NCBI GenBank assembly: GCA_964342675.1
Contig: CAYFFR010000013.1
Coordinates: 1 to 36,775 of the forward strand
Direction of reading: 5' to 3'
Source of the DNA: MED-G82 sp964342675
GTDB taxonomy: Bacteria; Pseudomonadota; Gammaproteobacteria; Magnimaribacterales; D2472
DNA length: 36,775 nucleotides
The position numbers were made by a program, and so were the translations under genes. Position 1 is the first letter of the stretch. Each line of letters begins with the position of its first letter. The notes under the pieces are model-generated. The model made no database searches. It had not been told where the DNA came from and saw only the letters and a program-made list of their open reading frames with translations. Shown here piece after piece: positions 8,082 to 16,357 of this stretch.

Positions 8082-8585
8082 ATGGCTAAAAATACTAAAA
8101 TTGGGATATTTGTGGGGTCCGGATCTGATTTACCAATAATTGATGCCGCCACTAAGATTTTGGATGATTTTTCAGTTTCTTATGAGCTTAATATCTTATC
8201 TGCACATAGATCTCCTCATGAGGTAGTAGCAAGAGTTGAAGAGCTAGAAAAAGAAGGTGCTGAGTTATTTATAGCATCTGCTGGTATGGCAGCTCATCTT
8301 GGTGGTGTAATTGCAGCTCATACATCAAAGCCTGTTTTAGGAGTGCCTCTTGGAGGAGGGGACTTAAGCGGTCTCGATTCATTATTAGCAACTGTTCAGA
8401 TGCCAAAAGGTATACCTGTAGCAACTTTTGCTATTGGAAAGTCAGGCGCTATTAATGCTGCACTATTTGCAGTACAAATACTTACAGTTTCAGATGAAAA
8501 ATTAAGGGAGAGGTTTGTAGAGTTTAGAAAAAACCAAACAAAAGAAGTAATAGAATTTAACTCTAATAACAAAAAAAGTAATTAA
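8082..8585 (+). CDS. purE: N5-carboxyaminoimidazole ribonucleotide mutase
   Basis: PurE converts N5-CAIR to CAIR in purine synthesis. The 167-residue protein has the class I signature: GSGSDLPIIDAA near the N-terminus, the ILSAHRSPHEV segment with the catalytic histidine, and SAGMAAHLGGVIAAHT...GVPL. It starts at the ATG at 8082, preceded by an AAGGA ribosome-binding site 6 nt upstream. Class I PurE normally needs PurK for its substrate; purK is not adjacent here, where tsaC follows after 1 nt instead. The C-terminal tail after residue 150 is Lys/Asn-rich and unremarkable. Confidence 0.96.
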   Translation: MAKNTKIGIFVGSGSDLPIIDAATKILDDFSVSYELNILSAHRSPHEVVARVEELEKEGAELFIASAGMAAHLGGVIAAHTSKPVLGVPLGGGDLSGLDSLLATVQMPKGIPVATFAIGKSGAINAALFAVQILTVSDEKLRERFVEFRKNQTKEVIEFNSNNKKSN

Positions 8586-8586
8586 G

Positions 8587-9141
8587 TTGATCAATATCAC
8601 TGATCCAAAAAAAGGATCAACATGGCTAAAAGAAAATAAAATTCTTTTACATCCCACTGATGGGGTTTGGGGGCTAGGCTGTGGAGTCAATAAAGAAGCA
8701 ATTGATTTGTTAAACCAATTAAAGGAAAGACAGCCCGCTAAGAACCTTATAGTTCTGTTACCATCGATTAAAAGCATAAACAAGCACGTATTAAACCTTA
8801 GCGACGAAGAAATAATTTTTTTAAATAATATATGGCCTGGTCATATAACTGTGTTATTTAGAGCAAATGACAGAGCGGACAGACTTATAGTTTCTGAGAA
8901 GGGAAAAATTGCTATAAGAGTAAGTACACACTATCACTTAAACACACTATTAGAAGAATTTAATCAGCCAATGATATCTACATCAGCCAACAAGTCTAAT
9001 CAGCCAACGCCCACTGACATCTATGCCATAAAAGACACATTTGATCATCCTAAAGTTGCTCTTTATGATTTTCCTCTAGGCCTTGAAAACAAACCATCTC
9101 AAATCATAGATATGAACACAAAGGAAATTATTCGTGCATAA
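8587..9141 (+). CDS. tsaC: Threonylcarbamoyl-AMP synthase (TsaC/YrdC type)
   Basis: TsaC makes threonylcarbamoyl-AMP from threonine, bicarbonate and ATP for the t6A37 modification of ANN-decoding tRNAs. The 184-residue protein is the short, single-domain form, lacking the C-terminal Sua5 domain. It shows the YrdC core: HPTDGVWGLGC where the family has yPTeavYGLGC, the RQPAKNLIVLL lysine region, ISTSANKSNQPTPTD, and the ending PSQIIDMNTKEIIRA. The likely start is TTG at 8587, 1 nt after the purE stop, which suggests coupling. It overlaps hemF by 8 nt. Pseudomonas also has tsaC close upstream of hemF and aroE. Confidence 0.93.
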   Translation: MINITDPKKGSTWLKENKILLHPTDGVWGLGCGVNKEAIDLLNQLKERQPAKNLIVLLPSIKSINKHVLNLSDEEIIFLNNIWPGHITVLFRANDRADRLIVSEKGKIAIRVSTHYHLNTLLEEFNQPMISTSANKSNQPTPTDIYAIKDTFDHPKVALYDFPLGLENKPSQIIDMNTKEIIRA

Positions 9142-10042
9142 AGAAACAATCAAATCTATAAAAAAGATTTTTTCAAAAAAGCAAAGTCTAATAGCTGAAA
9201 TCTTCGCTAATTATGACAGAGCTTCTTTTGTTGATAAGAAGACATGGAGAAAAAAATCTGCCATAGGCACGAGCATATCTTTGGTTAATGATGTTTTTGA
9301 AAAAGCCTCAATAAATCACTCGTTTATTTCTGATAAAAAACTCCCCCAAGCATCCTTAGCAGGCAAATTAAACTCTAATACCAGAAGTAGCAACTTTATT
9401 GCTTCAGGCCTTTCCATTATTGCTCACCCAAAAAACCCAAAAGCACCAACCACTCACATGAATGCAAGAATATTCATCTTGTTTAATAAAAATCAAATAA
9501 AAGACTGGTGGATTGGAGGGGGGTTTGATTTGACGCCATATATCCCATATCAATTGGATAATCAACACTGGCATGATCAAGCCAAAAAAATGTTAGATAC
9601 TTACAACAAAAAACTTTATAACAAATTTGCTAAAAATTGCGATGAGTATTTTTATTTACCTCACAGAAATGAAAGGCGTGGTATCGGGGGAATCTTTTTC
9701 GATAATTTTAAATATAGGTCAATCAATAAATCAATGGAATTTTTGGAGACCATGATTATGACATTCTTAGATTCTTACACAAAAATCTTAAACAGAAGAT
9801 ATACAAAACCCTATACAAGCCATGAAAGACTATTTCAGTCATACAGGAGGGGCAGATATGTTGAGTTTAACTTGTTATTTGACAGAGGCACTAAGTTTGG
9901 AATTGAATCTGGAGGAAGAACAGACTCTATATTAAGCTCTCTCCCTCCAAATGTTATCTGGCCAACACACCTTCCTCAGGAGGTTAATGGCCTAAATAGA
10001 AGGCTTATAGAGTCTATATCAAAAAACTGGAGGGCTAGGTGA
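9134..10042 (+). CDS. hemF: Oxygen-dependent coproporphyrinogen III oxidase
   Basis: HemF oxidatively decarboxylates coproporphyrinogen III to protoporphyrinogen IX using O2, in the cytoplasm. The 302-residue protein carries the family blocks MNARIFILFN, DWWIGGGFDLTPYIPYQLD, HWHDQAKK, HRNERRGIGGIFFD and the C-terminal RYVEFNLLFDRGTKFG / ESGGRTDSILSSLPP. Length agrees with E. coli HemF (299). The start is GTG at 9134, inside the last codons of tsaC; the next gene aroE also starts with GTG overlapping the hemF stop, so tsaC-hemF-aroE are tightly coupled. Its O2 dependence fits the terminal oxidase cluster that follows and argues for an aerobic organism. Confidence 0.96.
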   Translation: MHKETIKSIKKIFSKKQSLIAEIFANYDRASFVDKKTWRKKSAIGTSISLVNDVFEKASINHSFISDKKLPQASLAGKLNSNTRSSNFIASGLSIIAHPKNPKAPTTHMNARIFILFNKNQIKDWWIGGGFDLTPYIPYQLDNQHWHDQAKKMLDTYNKKLYNKFAKNCDEYFYLPHRNERRGIGGIFFDNFKYRSINKSMEFLETMIMTFLDSYTKILNRRYTKPYTSHERLFQSYRRGRYVEFNLLFDRGTKFGIESGGRTDSILSSLPPNVIWPTHLPQEVNGLNRRLIESISKNWRAR

Positions 10043-10851
10043 GCACCCATAAACTAGGGGTAATAGGTGACCCTATTGAGCATTCTTTATCTCCGAAACT
10101 CCATAAAGATTTTGCTCATCAATTTAACATACCTATAGAGTATGAAAGAATTAATGTTTTGCCCAAAGAGCTTGACGGCTTTATAAAAAGCTTTTTTAGT
10201 CAACAGGAGTCACTTGGTCTGAACGTAACCTTACCCCATAAAGAGCCTGTCGCTCTAATATGTGATGAATTAACACCAGAGGCAAGCCTCATAGGGGCAG
10301 TTAATACCCTCAGGTTTGATCACCAAAACGAAAAACTTATTGGCCACTCAACTGACGGCGAGGGTTTTTTACAGGACTTAACGAATCAAGGCGTAAGCTT
10401 AGACAAAAGAAATCTTTTATTATTGGGTTCAGGTGGGGCCTCAAGAAGCATTATTCCATCAATACTGTCTCAAGAACCAAACTTACTCCATATTAAAAAC
10501 AGAACAAAAGAACGCTCAAATAATCTAATCAGTTTTTTTGAGTCAGATAATCTAGATACCTTTAACGAAAAGCTTGAATATGATGTATTGATTAATGCAA
10601 CCTCAGTTGGGAACCCCATAAGTGTTGATGCAACAAAAGAAATAAAAATGACTGATGATGCTGTATTTTATGACCTTAATTATGGAGCATCTCATGCGGC
10701 TTTTAATGAGTGGGCAACCAATTATTCAAGTAATATTTTTTCAGGAATTGGGATGCTAGTTTGCCAAGCGGCAGCATCATTTAAGTTTTGGTTTGGAAAA
10801 GACCCAAACATTAATCAATCAATAAATGGGCTACAAGAAAGGATTTTATGA
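10039..10851 (+). CDS. aroE: Shikimate dehydrogenase (NADP+)
   Basis: AroE reduces 3-dehydroshikimate to shikimate in aromatic amino acid synthesis. The 270-residue protein shows the substrate-binding GDPIEHSLSPKLH, the catalytic lysine in NVTLPHK, the Rossmann loop LLGSGGASRSI, the NADP-specificity NRTKERS, and C-terminal GIGMLVCQAAASFKFWFG. Length is standard (E. coli 272). The start is GTG at 10039, in a GTGA overlap with the hemF stop. The stop overlaps the ATG of the next small gene (ATGA). No truncation or missing catalytic residue is seen. Confidence 0.96.
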   Translation: MSTHKLGVIGDPIEHSLSPKLHKDFAHQFNIPIEYERINVLPKELDGFIKSFFSQQESLGLNVTLPHKEPVALICDELTPEASLIGAVNTLRFDHQNEKLIGHSTDGEGFLQDLTNQGVSLDKRNLLLLGSGGASRSIIPSILSQEPNLLHIKNRTKERSNNLISFFESDNLDTFNEKLEYDVLINATSVGNPISVDATKEIKMTDDAVFYDLNYGASHAAFNEWATNYSSNIFSGIGMLVCQAAASFKFWFGKDPNINQSINGLQERIL

Positions 10852-11003
10852 ATAAACACTTGAGGTTTATAGCTGGCGCAATATGTCCCAAATGCAAGAC
10901 GAAAGACAAGATAGCACTTACCGAAGACGATAAAAAAATTTTCTGTATAAATTGTGATTATTTTGAACAAAAACCAGACCAAAAAAAGAATACTAGAAAT
11001 TAA
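10848..11003 (+). CDS. YheV/DUF2387-like small zinc-ribbon protein
   Basis: This 51-residue gene starts at an ATG that overlaps the aroE stop (ATGA) and ends at TAA 11001-11003. It resembles the YheV family of probable metal-binding proteins: RFIAGAICPKC near the N-terminus corresponds to the family's RFIAGAxCPxC, and a second pair FCINC follows, giving four cysteines (13, 16, 33, 36) spaced like a zinc ribbon. The tail is Lys/Asp-rich. Function is unknown for the family. Placement at the end of the purE-tsaC-hemF-aroE run implies co-expression with it. The cysteine spacing and the conserved opening make a chance ORF unlikely. Confidence 0.8.
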   Translation: MNKHLRFIAGAICPKCKTKDKIALTEDDKKIFCINCDYFEQKPDQKKNTRN

Positions 11004-11157
11004 AAAAATTGTCCCCATCCTTAAAGTAAGTGAAAAGACTTTTTAGCTTTAAAAATTTAGATAAAAGCCTAGTAAATACAACTATCTGAGGCTATCATAA
11101 GCATAAATTTTATATAGCACATAGCTAAAAAATAATTAAAATTTTTTAAGTCAATAA
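11004..11157 (+). other. 154-nt non-coding gap upstream of the cytochrome oxidase operon
   Basis: This is the longest gene-free stretch of the window. It is very AT-rich and must hold the promoter of the cox operon if that is transcribed independently. Several -10-like words occur (TATCAT at 11093-11098, TATATA at 11111-11116) with no recognisable -35 partner, so no promoter is assigned. No stable GC-rich hairpin, tRNA or riboswitch-like fold is apparent by eye. The 10 nt before the coxB ATG contain no clear Shine-Dalgarno sequence. Confidence 0.5.
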
Positions 11158-12312
11158 ATGCTTAAATTTTTCAAAAAAATTAACCATATATACCTTCTAT
11201 TTTTTGTTGCCATTTCTGCTCTAAATTTAACTGCAGAATGGGATGCATTAAACATGACCAAAGGTGTAACGGATGCTAGTAAAGAAGTTTACGAGCTACA
11301 TATGATCATATTTTGGATCTGTGTAGCAATTGGTGTATTGGTCTTTGGAGTGATGTTTTACTCCATGTTTATGCATTCAAGAAAGCGGAACCCAAAACCT
11401 GCCTCATTTCATGACAGCACAAAACTAGAATTTTTATGGACAATTATTCCTTTCATAATTCTTGTAGGCATGGCTATTCCAGCTACCAATACATTAAAAA
11501 AGATTTATACAGATGAAGAGGGAGATATAAATATTCAGGTAGTAGGTTATCAATGGAAGTGGGAATATAAGTATTTAGAAGACAACATAAACTTTTTCTC
11601 AATTCTTTCCACTGATTGGGATGAGATTAATAATATGACACCAAAAGGCGAACATTATCTTTTAGAGGTTGATCAGCCACTTGTTATTCCAGTTGGCAAA
11701 AAAGTTAGATTTCTTATTACTGCTAATGATGTGATTCATTCTTGGTGGATGCCAGATTTTGCTATTAAACAGGATGCTATTCCTGGTTTTATAAATACGG
11801 CTTGGACAGTTGTTAATCAGCCTGGTATTTATAGAGGCCAATGTACAGAACTATGTGGGAAAAATCATGGTTTTATGCCTATTGTTGTTAAGGTTGTAAC
11901 ACAAGAAGAATATGATCTTTGGGTTGCTAACAAGAAAGAAGAAGCATTTAAGCTCGCACAACTAACTCAAAAGGACTGGACAGAGGATGAATTAATGGAG
12001 ATCGGGATGGGCGTTTATGAAAAACAATGTGTAGTTTGCCATCAATCTAATGGCCAGGGGGTTCCGCCAGTTTTTCCAGCGCTTGTTGATAGTGAGATCG
12101 CTTTATATAACAAACCTCGCCATATAGAGATTCTCATGGAAGGTGTTCAGGGTTCAGCAATGCAGTCATTTGCTAACCAGCTATCAGAAGTAGACTTAGC
12201 TGCAGTTATCACATATACAAGAAAGGCATGGGGCAACGGTGAGAAGGGTGATGGTGAGATAGTTGTTCCAAAAGAAATATTGGAATATAAACAAAATAAA
12301 GAGAAGATATAG
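11158..12312 (+). CDS. coxB: Cytochrome c oxidase subunit II with fused cytochrome c domain (caa3 type)
   Basis: Subunit II receives electrons from cytochrome c and passes them through the CuA centre to subunit I. The 384-residue protein has an N-terminal signal or first hydrophobic segment (about 11-26), two membrane helices (about 48-70 and 93-113), and a periplasmic cupredoxin domain with the complete CuA ligand set: His194 and the CTELCGKNHGFM motif (Cys229, Cys233, His237, Met240). A cytochrome c domain is fused at the C-terminus: CVVCH at 291-295 with probable axial Met335. This makes it a caa3-type oxidase, as in Pseudomonas. It is the first gene of the cluster, 11 nt upstream of coxA. 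Confidence 0.97.
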   Translation: MLKFFKKINHIYLLFFVAISALNLTAEWDALNMTKGVTDASKEVYELHMIIFWICVAIGVLVFGVMFYSMFMHSRKRNPKPASFHDSTKLEFLWTIIPFIILVGMAIPATNTLKKIYTDEEGDINIQVVGYQWKWEYKYLEDNINFFSILSTDWDEINNMTPKGEHYLLEVDQPLVIPVGKKVRFLITANDVIHSWWMPDFAIKQDAIPGFINTAWTVVNQPGIYRGQCTELCGKNHGFMPIVVKVVTQEEYDLWVANKKEEAFKLAQLTQKDWTEDELMEIGMGVYEKQCVVCHQSNGQGVPPVFPALVDSEIALYNKPRHIEILMEGVQGSAMQSFANQLSEVDLAAVITYTRKAWGNGEKGDGEIVVPKEILEYKQNKEKI

Positions 12313-12323
12313 GACAAAATATT

Positions 12324-13901
12324 ATGAGCTCAGTAATAGAATCACATGACCATCATCATGGACCAGCAAAAGGCTTAAAAAGATGGTTGTTCACAACCAA
12401 CCATAAAGACATTGGAACGTTGTATTTATGGTTCAGCTTTAGCATGTTCCTCATTGGTGGAGCTATGGCCATGGTAATAAGGGCTGAACTTTTTCAGCCA
12501 GGTATGCAGATAGTTGATCCCGAATTTTACAACCAAATGCTTACGCTCCATGGATTAATTATGGTTTTTGGAGCAGTAATGCCAGCATTTGTAGGTCTTG
12601 CTAACTGGTTAGTGCCCATGATGGTTGGAGCACCTGATATGGCTTTACCAAGGATGAATAATCTTAGTTTCTGGATACTGCCTTTTGCATTTTTTGTTTT
12701 GCTATCTTCATTGTTTATGGAGGGAGGCGCACCAAATTTTGGTTGGACTTTTTACGCTCCACTGTCTACTACCTATGCTCCACCGAGCGTAACGTTCTTT
12801 ATATTTTCTGTGCACATTATGGGCGCCTCATCCATTATGGGATCAATTAACGTTATTGTTACCATCATGAATATGCGTGCTCCCGGAATGACCTTAATGA
12901 AAATGCCTCTGTTTGTTTGGTCATGGCTAATTACTGCATATTTATTAATAGCAGTCATGCCGGTCCTTGCAGGAGCTGTAACAATGATGCTCATGGACAT
13001 CCATTTTGGAACTAGTTTTTTTAATGCAGCTGGAGGTGGTGACCCCGTTTTATTCCAGCATATCTTTTGGTTCTTTGGTCATCCTGAGGTATATATAATG
13101 ATTTTGCCTGCTTTTGGAATCACATCTCATATTATTTCTACATTCTCTAGAAAGCCTTTATTTGGGTACACATCTATGGTGTGGGCACTAGCATCTATTG
13201 CCATCTTATCATTTGTTGTTTGGGCTCATCACATGTTTACAGTAGGAATGCCGCTTGCTGCAGAGCTATTTTTTATGTGGGCAACAATGCTTATAGCAGT
13301 ACCAACAGGCGTGAAAGTTTTTAATTGGGTTGCAACAATGTTTAAGGGATCAATTACTTATGAAACGCCTATGCTTTTTTCAATAGCTTTTGTTGTCTTG
13401 TTCACCATAGGTGGATTTTCAGGTCTGATGCTTGCAATCACGCCAGCCGATTTTCAATATCATGACACCTATTTTGTTGTAGCTCATTTTCATTATGTAT
13501 TAGTTCCAGGTGCAATATTTTCAATTATGGCAGCAGTGTATTATTGGTTACCGAAATGGTGTGGAAATATGTATGATGAGCGCCTTGGCCGACTTCATTT
13601 TTGGCTCTCATTTATTGGTGTTAATGTTACATTCTTCCCACAGCATTTTATTGGTTTAGCCGGAATGCCAAGAAGAATTCCTGACTATGCACTGCAATTT
13701 GCTGATTGGAACATGGTTTCAACTGCTGGAGCATTTTTGTTTGGAGCATCACAAATCTTTTTCATGTTTATAGTAATTAAGACCATTATGGGAGGCAAAA
13801 AGGCTACTCCTGAAGTATGGGAGGGAGCAGAGGGCCTGGAATGGACTTTAGATTCGCCCCCTCCGTATCACACTTTTTCTACTCCACCAAAAGTAAATTA
13901 A
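12324..13901 (+). CDS. coxA: Cytochrome c oxidase subunit I
   Basis: Subunit I is the catalytic O2-reducing, proton-pumping core. The 525-residue protein contains twelve or so membrane helices and every key residue: heme a ligands His76 and His390, CuB ligands His253, His302 and His303 with the crosslinked Tyr257 in HPEVY, and heme a3 ligand His388. The D-channel Asp105 (GAPDMALPRMNN), the Glu255 of HPEVY and the K-channel Lys331 (TGVKVFNW) identify an A1-type pump with both proton channels. The N-terminus has a short His cluster (HDHHHG). The ATG is preceded by an AGGA ribosome-binding site. Its stop overlaps the ctaG start (TAATG). Confidence 0.98.
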   Translation: MSSVIESHDHHHGPAKGLKRWLFTTNHKDIGTLYLWFSFSMFLIGGAMAMVIRAELFQPGMQIVDPEFYNQMLTLHGLIMVFGAVMPAFVGLANWLVPMMVGAPDMALPRMNNLSFWILPFAFFVLLSSLFMEGGAPNFGWTFYAPLSTTYAPPSVTFFIFSVHIMGASSIMGSINVIVTIMNMRAPGMTLMKMPLFVWSWLITAYLLIAVMPVLAGAVTMMLMDIHFGTSFFNAAGGGDPVLFQHIFWFFGHPEVYIMILPAFGITSHIISTFSRKPLFGYTSMVWALASIAILSFVVWAHHMFTVGMPLAAELFFMWATMLIAVPTGVKVFNWVATMFKGSITYETPMLFSIAFVVLFTIGGFSGLMLAITPADFQYHDTYFVVAHFHYVLVPGAIFSIMAAVYYWLPKWCGNMYDERLGRLHFWLSFIGVNVTFFPQHFIGLAGMPRRIPDYALQFADWNMVSTAGAFLFGASQIFFMFIVIKTIMGGKKATPEVWEGAEGLEWTLDSPPPYHTFSTPPKVN

Positions 13902-14470
13902 TGAATCGAGGCAGCAAAAAAACTCTAATAAAACTCTTAATAGCAGTTCCACTTATGTTTGGTTTTGGTTGGGCTCTTGTTCCTTTGTATGATGTTTTTT
14001 GTGAAGTAACTGGCTTAAATGGCAAGGTTGATTTATCCCCATCTCAAGCAAAAGAAGACCAACTTGTTGATGGAAGAGATCTTAATATTCAGTTTATTTC
14101 TCATAACAACGAACAAATGCCATGGGACTTTTACCCATCAGAATCTAGCGTTACCATCAAAACTGGAAAGTACTATACAGCAACCTATTATGTAAAGAAT
14201 AACACTCGTCTTCCCATGGTTGCTCAGGCTGTCCCAAGCGTGGCACCCTCAAATGCTGCCCAGTATTTAGAGAAGCTCGAATGTTTTTGTTTTGAACAAC
14301 AGACATTAATGCCGGGTGAAGAGGCATTATTGCCAGTTAAGCTTATGTTTGATGATGACTTGCCAGACAGCATTAACAATGTTGTTTTGTCTTATACTAT
14401 TTTTGATATAACCAAAAAAACTAATAAAGAAATTATGCACCATGGAGATGGTCAAATAATAGGAAGCTAA
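13901..14470 (+). CDS. ctaG: Cytochrome c oxidase copper assembly protein CtaG/Cox11
   Basis: CtaG/Cox11 delivers copper to the CuB site of subunit I. The 189-residue protein has one N-terminal membrane anchor (about 10-27) and a periplasmic immunoglobulin-like domain. The conserved LVPLYDVFCEVTGLNGK block includes Cys34, and the copper-binding CFCF motif supplies Cys128 and Cys130, followed by the MPGEE...LPVKLMFD segment. An in-frame ATG at 13817 would add 28 residues read from inside coxA in another frame; that extension is rejected, because the ATG at 13901 gives the normal N-terminus and a TAATG overlap with coxA. The coxC ATG follows directly after its stop. Confidence 0.95.
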   Translation: MNRGSKKTLIKLLIAVPLMFGFGWALVPLYDVFCEVTGLNGKVDLSPSQAKEDQLVDGRDLNIQFISHNNEQMPWDFYPSESSVTIKTGKYYTATYYVKNNTRLPMVAQAVPSVAPSNAAQYLEKLECFCFEQQTLMPGEEALLPVKLMFDDDLPDSINNVVLSYTIFDITKKTNKEIMHHGDGQIIGS

Positions 14471-15406
14471 ATGGATTACGAAAAATATTATGTTCCTGAG
14501 CAAAGCAGGTTTCCTATATACGCTGCAACTTCTTTATTTCTTTTGGTGATTGGTGCGGCCAGCACAATTAATGCAATTGGCAACCCAGACAGCCTTGCAA
14601 AATACATTCTTTATGCTGGTTTTTTATGCTTTATTGGGACGCTATTTTTTTGGTTTAGGCAGGTTGTAAAGGAACATCTTGCTGGACTTGACAGCTCTCA
14701 ACTTAATCAATCATTTGTTTATGGTATGGCATGGTTCATATTTTCAGAAGTTATGTTTTTTGCTGCCTTTTTTGGGGCCCTGTTTTATGTCAGGTCTTTT
14801 GCGGTTCCATGGTTAGGTGGTGAAGGAGAAAAGGGCTCACCCATTAGTTATCTTCAAGAGAACGGAGTAGATTTTTGGACAGGATTTCAGTCTACATGGC
14901 CAGTAATGGAAACCCCTGATGGAGGGGCTGCATTTGCACTGGCTGAAAAGAATATGAGTTTCCCAGGCTTTAGTCATATGCTAGCTTGGCTCCCGCTTTG
15001 GAACACAATAGTCTTATTGAGCTCTAGCGTAACAGTGCATATTGCTCATTTAGGCTTAAAGGCTGGAAAGAAACGTATTTTCAATATTTGGTTAGGAATA
15101 ACAGTTGCTCTGGCATTAATTTTTGTAGGCCTTCAAGCGGTTGAATATTATGAGGCTTACGCACATTACGGCCTGACTCTAAATTCTGGAATTTATGGAA
15201 CAACCTTTTTTATGCTAACAGGATTCCATGGTTTTCATGTGATGTTAGGCGGAATAATGCTTGGAGTTATGCTTATTAGGTCGTTATTTTATGGCCACTT
15301 TAAGCCAGGGGCTCATGAGCATTTTGGTTTTGAAGCCGCATCTTGGTACTGGCACTTTGTAGACGTAGTATGGGTAATGTTGTTTTTATTTGTTTATATT
15401 CTTTGA
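14471..15406 (+). CDS. coxC: Cytochrome c oxidase subunit III
   Basis: Subunit III is a structural membrane subunit that stabilises the oxidase core and proton uptake. The 311-residue protein has about seven hydrophobic helices. Family landmarks include WFIFSEVMFFAAFFGALFY with the conserved glutamate, WLPLWNTIVLLSSS, HLGLKAGKK, and the C-terminal GFHGFHVMLGGIML and FEAASWYWHFVDVVWVMLF blocks with their histidines. Residues 120-160 form a loop (GGEGEKGSPISYLQENGVDF) like that of Pseudomonas-type subunit III. It begins directly after the ctaG stop with an AGGAAG ribosome-binding site inside ctaG. Its TGA stop abuts the stop of the next gene on the other strand without a gap. Confidence 0.97.
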   Translation: MDYEKYYVPEQSRFPIYAATSLFLLVIGAASTINAIGNPDSLAKYILYAGFLCFIGTLFFWFRQVVKEHLAGLDSSQLNQSFVYGMAWFIFSEVMFFAAFFGALFYVRSFAVPWLGGEGEKGSPISYLQENGVDFWTGFQSTWPVMETPDGGAAFALAEKNMSFPGFSHMLAWLPLWNTIVLLSSSVTVHIAHLGLKAGKKRIFNIWLGITVALALIFVGLQAVEYYEAYAHYGLTLNSGIYGTTFFMLTGFHGFHVMLGGIMLGVMLIRSLFYGHFKPGAHEHFGFEAASWYWHFVDVVWVMLFLFVYIL

Positions 15407-15625
15407 TTAAGAAGACCAAGGCGGGGGATTGCGTCCAAGCTCTCCTGTATGAAGACCGTAAGCTATTAAAGCAAGAAGAATCACAGCAAGGGTTACTCTA
15501 TAACCTAAACTGTAAACAGTGCGCTTACCAACGCCACCGTCCTTGAATAAGAAAAAAAGGCTCGTTGCAAGGCTTACTAGAATTAAAGCAATCAGCACAT
15601 AAATAGTGGGTATTAACCAAGACAT
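15407..15625 (-). CDS. DUF2909-like twin-transmembrane protein
   Basis: This 72-residue gene lies antisense within the oxidase cluster. It encodes two hydrophobic helices (about 5-27 and 43-61) separated by a short basic loop (FKDGGVGKRTVYSLGYRV), ending in HTGELGRNPPPWSS. The layout fits the DUF2909 twin-transmembrane family, which occurs beside coxC and SURF1 genes in Pseudomonas and relatives. Its biochemical role is unknown; the conserved neighbourhood suggests a part in oxidase biogenesis. Its stop abuts the coxC stop, and its ATG is 39 nt from the divergent SURF1 start. A TAAAAT box ends 6 nt before the ATG, which predicts a leaderless transcript. Confidence 0.85.
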   Translation of the reverse strand: MSWLIPTIYVLIALILVSLATSLFFLFKDGGVGKRTVYSLGYRVTLAVILLALIAYGLHTGELGRNPPPWSS

Positions 15626-15631
15626 TTAATA

Positions 15632-15637
15632 ATTTTA
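15632..15637 (-). promoter_or_regulatory. -10 box for the DUF2909-like gene, leaderless arrangement
   Basis: On the minus strand this reads TAAAAT (five of six matches to TATAAT), followed by TATTAA and then ATG. The spacing equals that at def. The flanks are AT-only, so a chance match is more likely here than for the perfect boxes. Confidence 0.35.
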
Positions 15638-15664
15638 ACCTAATAATAGTAAATATTTATTTAT

Positions 15665-16357
15665 ATGATGAAGTCAAATAAGTTGTTAAGTATATTCTCA
15701 TTGTTCTTCGTTACAGTTTTTGTTTCTTTGGGATGTTGGCAGATTTATAAAGGAAAAATTAAGCAAGAGTCTGAAGCTGATTTAATCATAAAAAACCAAA
15801 CCATATATAGAGAGCTGAAAATTGCCGACGAGTGGTCAAGAGTATCTTTGGAGGGCAATTTTGATACCACAAGACAAATCCTGTTTGACAATCAAGTCTT
15901 AAGATCAAGGCCTGGCTTTAGGGTACTAACCCCATTTACAACAACCGAAGGCACTTTATTATTGGTTGACAGAGGGTGGGTTGAAAAGAGTATGGAGAAT
16001 AACTTGCCCATTATAGATATATCACTTAATAGCAAGAATTTAGGAATTTCTGGAACTTTATTCTCACCACAGAGAAATATCGCATACGGAAACAATTTGA
16101 TAAGTGAATTATGGCCAAAAGTATCTCAAATAAGAGACATGGACTTCTTTAATAAACAATATCCTGAGGAACTCTACCCGCTGCTGTTGCATTTAGACCC
16201 ACAATACTCATTTGTTTTTGAGTATGTACCGCTGAAGCCTTTTTCAGTAAGCTCAACAAAACACTTTAGTTATGCATTTCAATGGTTTTTAATGGGCGGA
16301 GTATTATTATTTATGTATTTATATACTTTAAGAAAAAAAACCAAGCATGAAGAATAA
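15665..16357 (+). CDS. SURF1 family cytochrome oxidase assembly protein
   Basis: SURF1 proteins help insert heme A into subunit I. The 230-residue protein has the typical two-anchor layout: an N-terminal helix (about 8-27, ending in GCWQIYKGKIKQ) and a C-terminal helix (about 208-224), with a periplasmic domain between them. Conserved blocks are LRSRPGFRVLTPF, LLVDRGWVEK and HFSYAFQWFLMG. The first ATG at 15665 is followed at once by a second at 15668; either may be used. Its end overlaps the start of the next gene by 11 nt, making it the first gene of a tightly packed plus-strand set that runs through SCO. Confidence 0.93.
   Translation: MMKSNKLLSIFSLFFVTVFVSLGCWQIYKGKIKQESEADLIIKNQTIYRELKIADEWSRVSLEGNFDTTRQILFDNQVLRSRPGFRVLTPFTTTEGTLLLVDRGWVEKSMENNLPIIDISLNSKNLGISGTLFSPQRNIAYGNNLISELWPKVSQIRDMDFFNKQYPEELYPLLLHLDPQYSFVFEYVPLKPFSVSSTKHFSYAFQWFLMGGVLLFMYLYTLRKKTKHEE

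Noticed and set aside
11004..11157. Intrinsic terminator after the YheV-like gene
   Set aside because: GCTTT/AAAGC can pair around 11046-11068, but the stem is 5 bp, the loop is long and no T-run follows.
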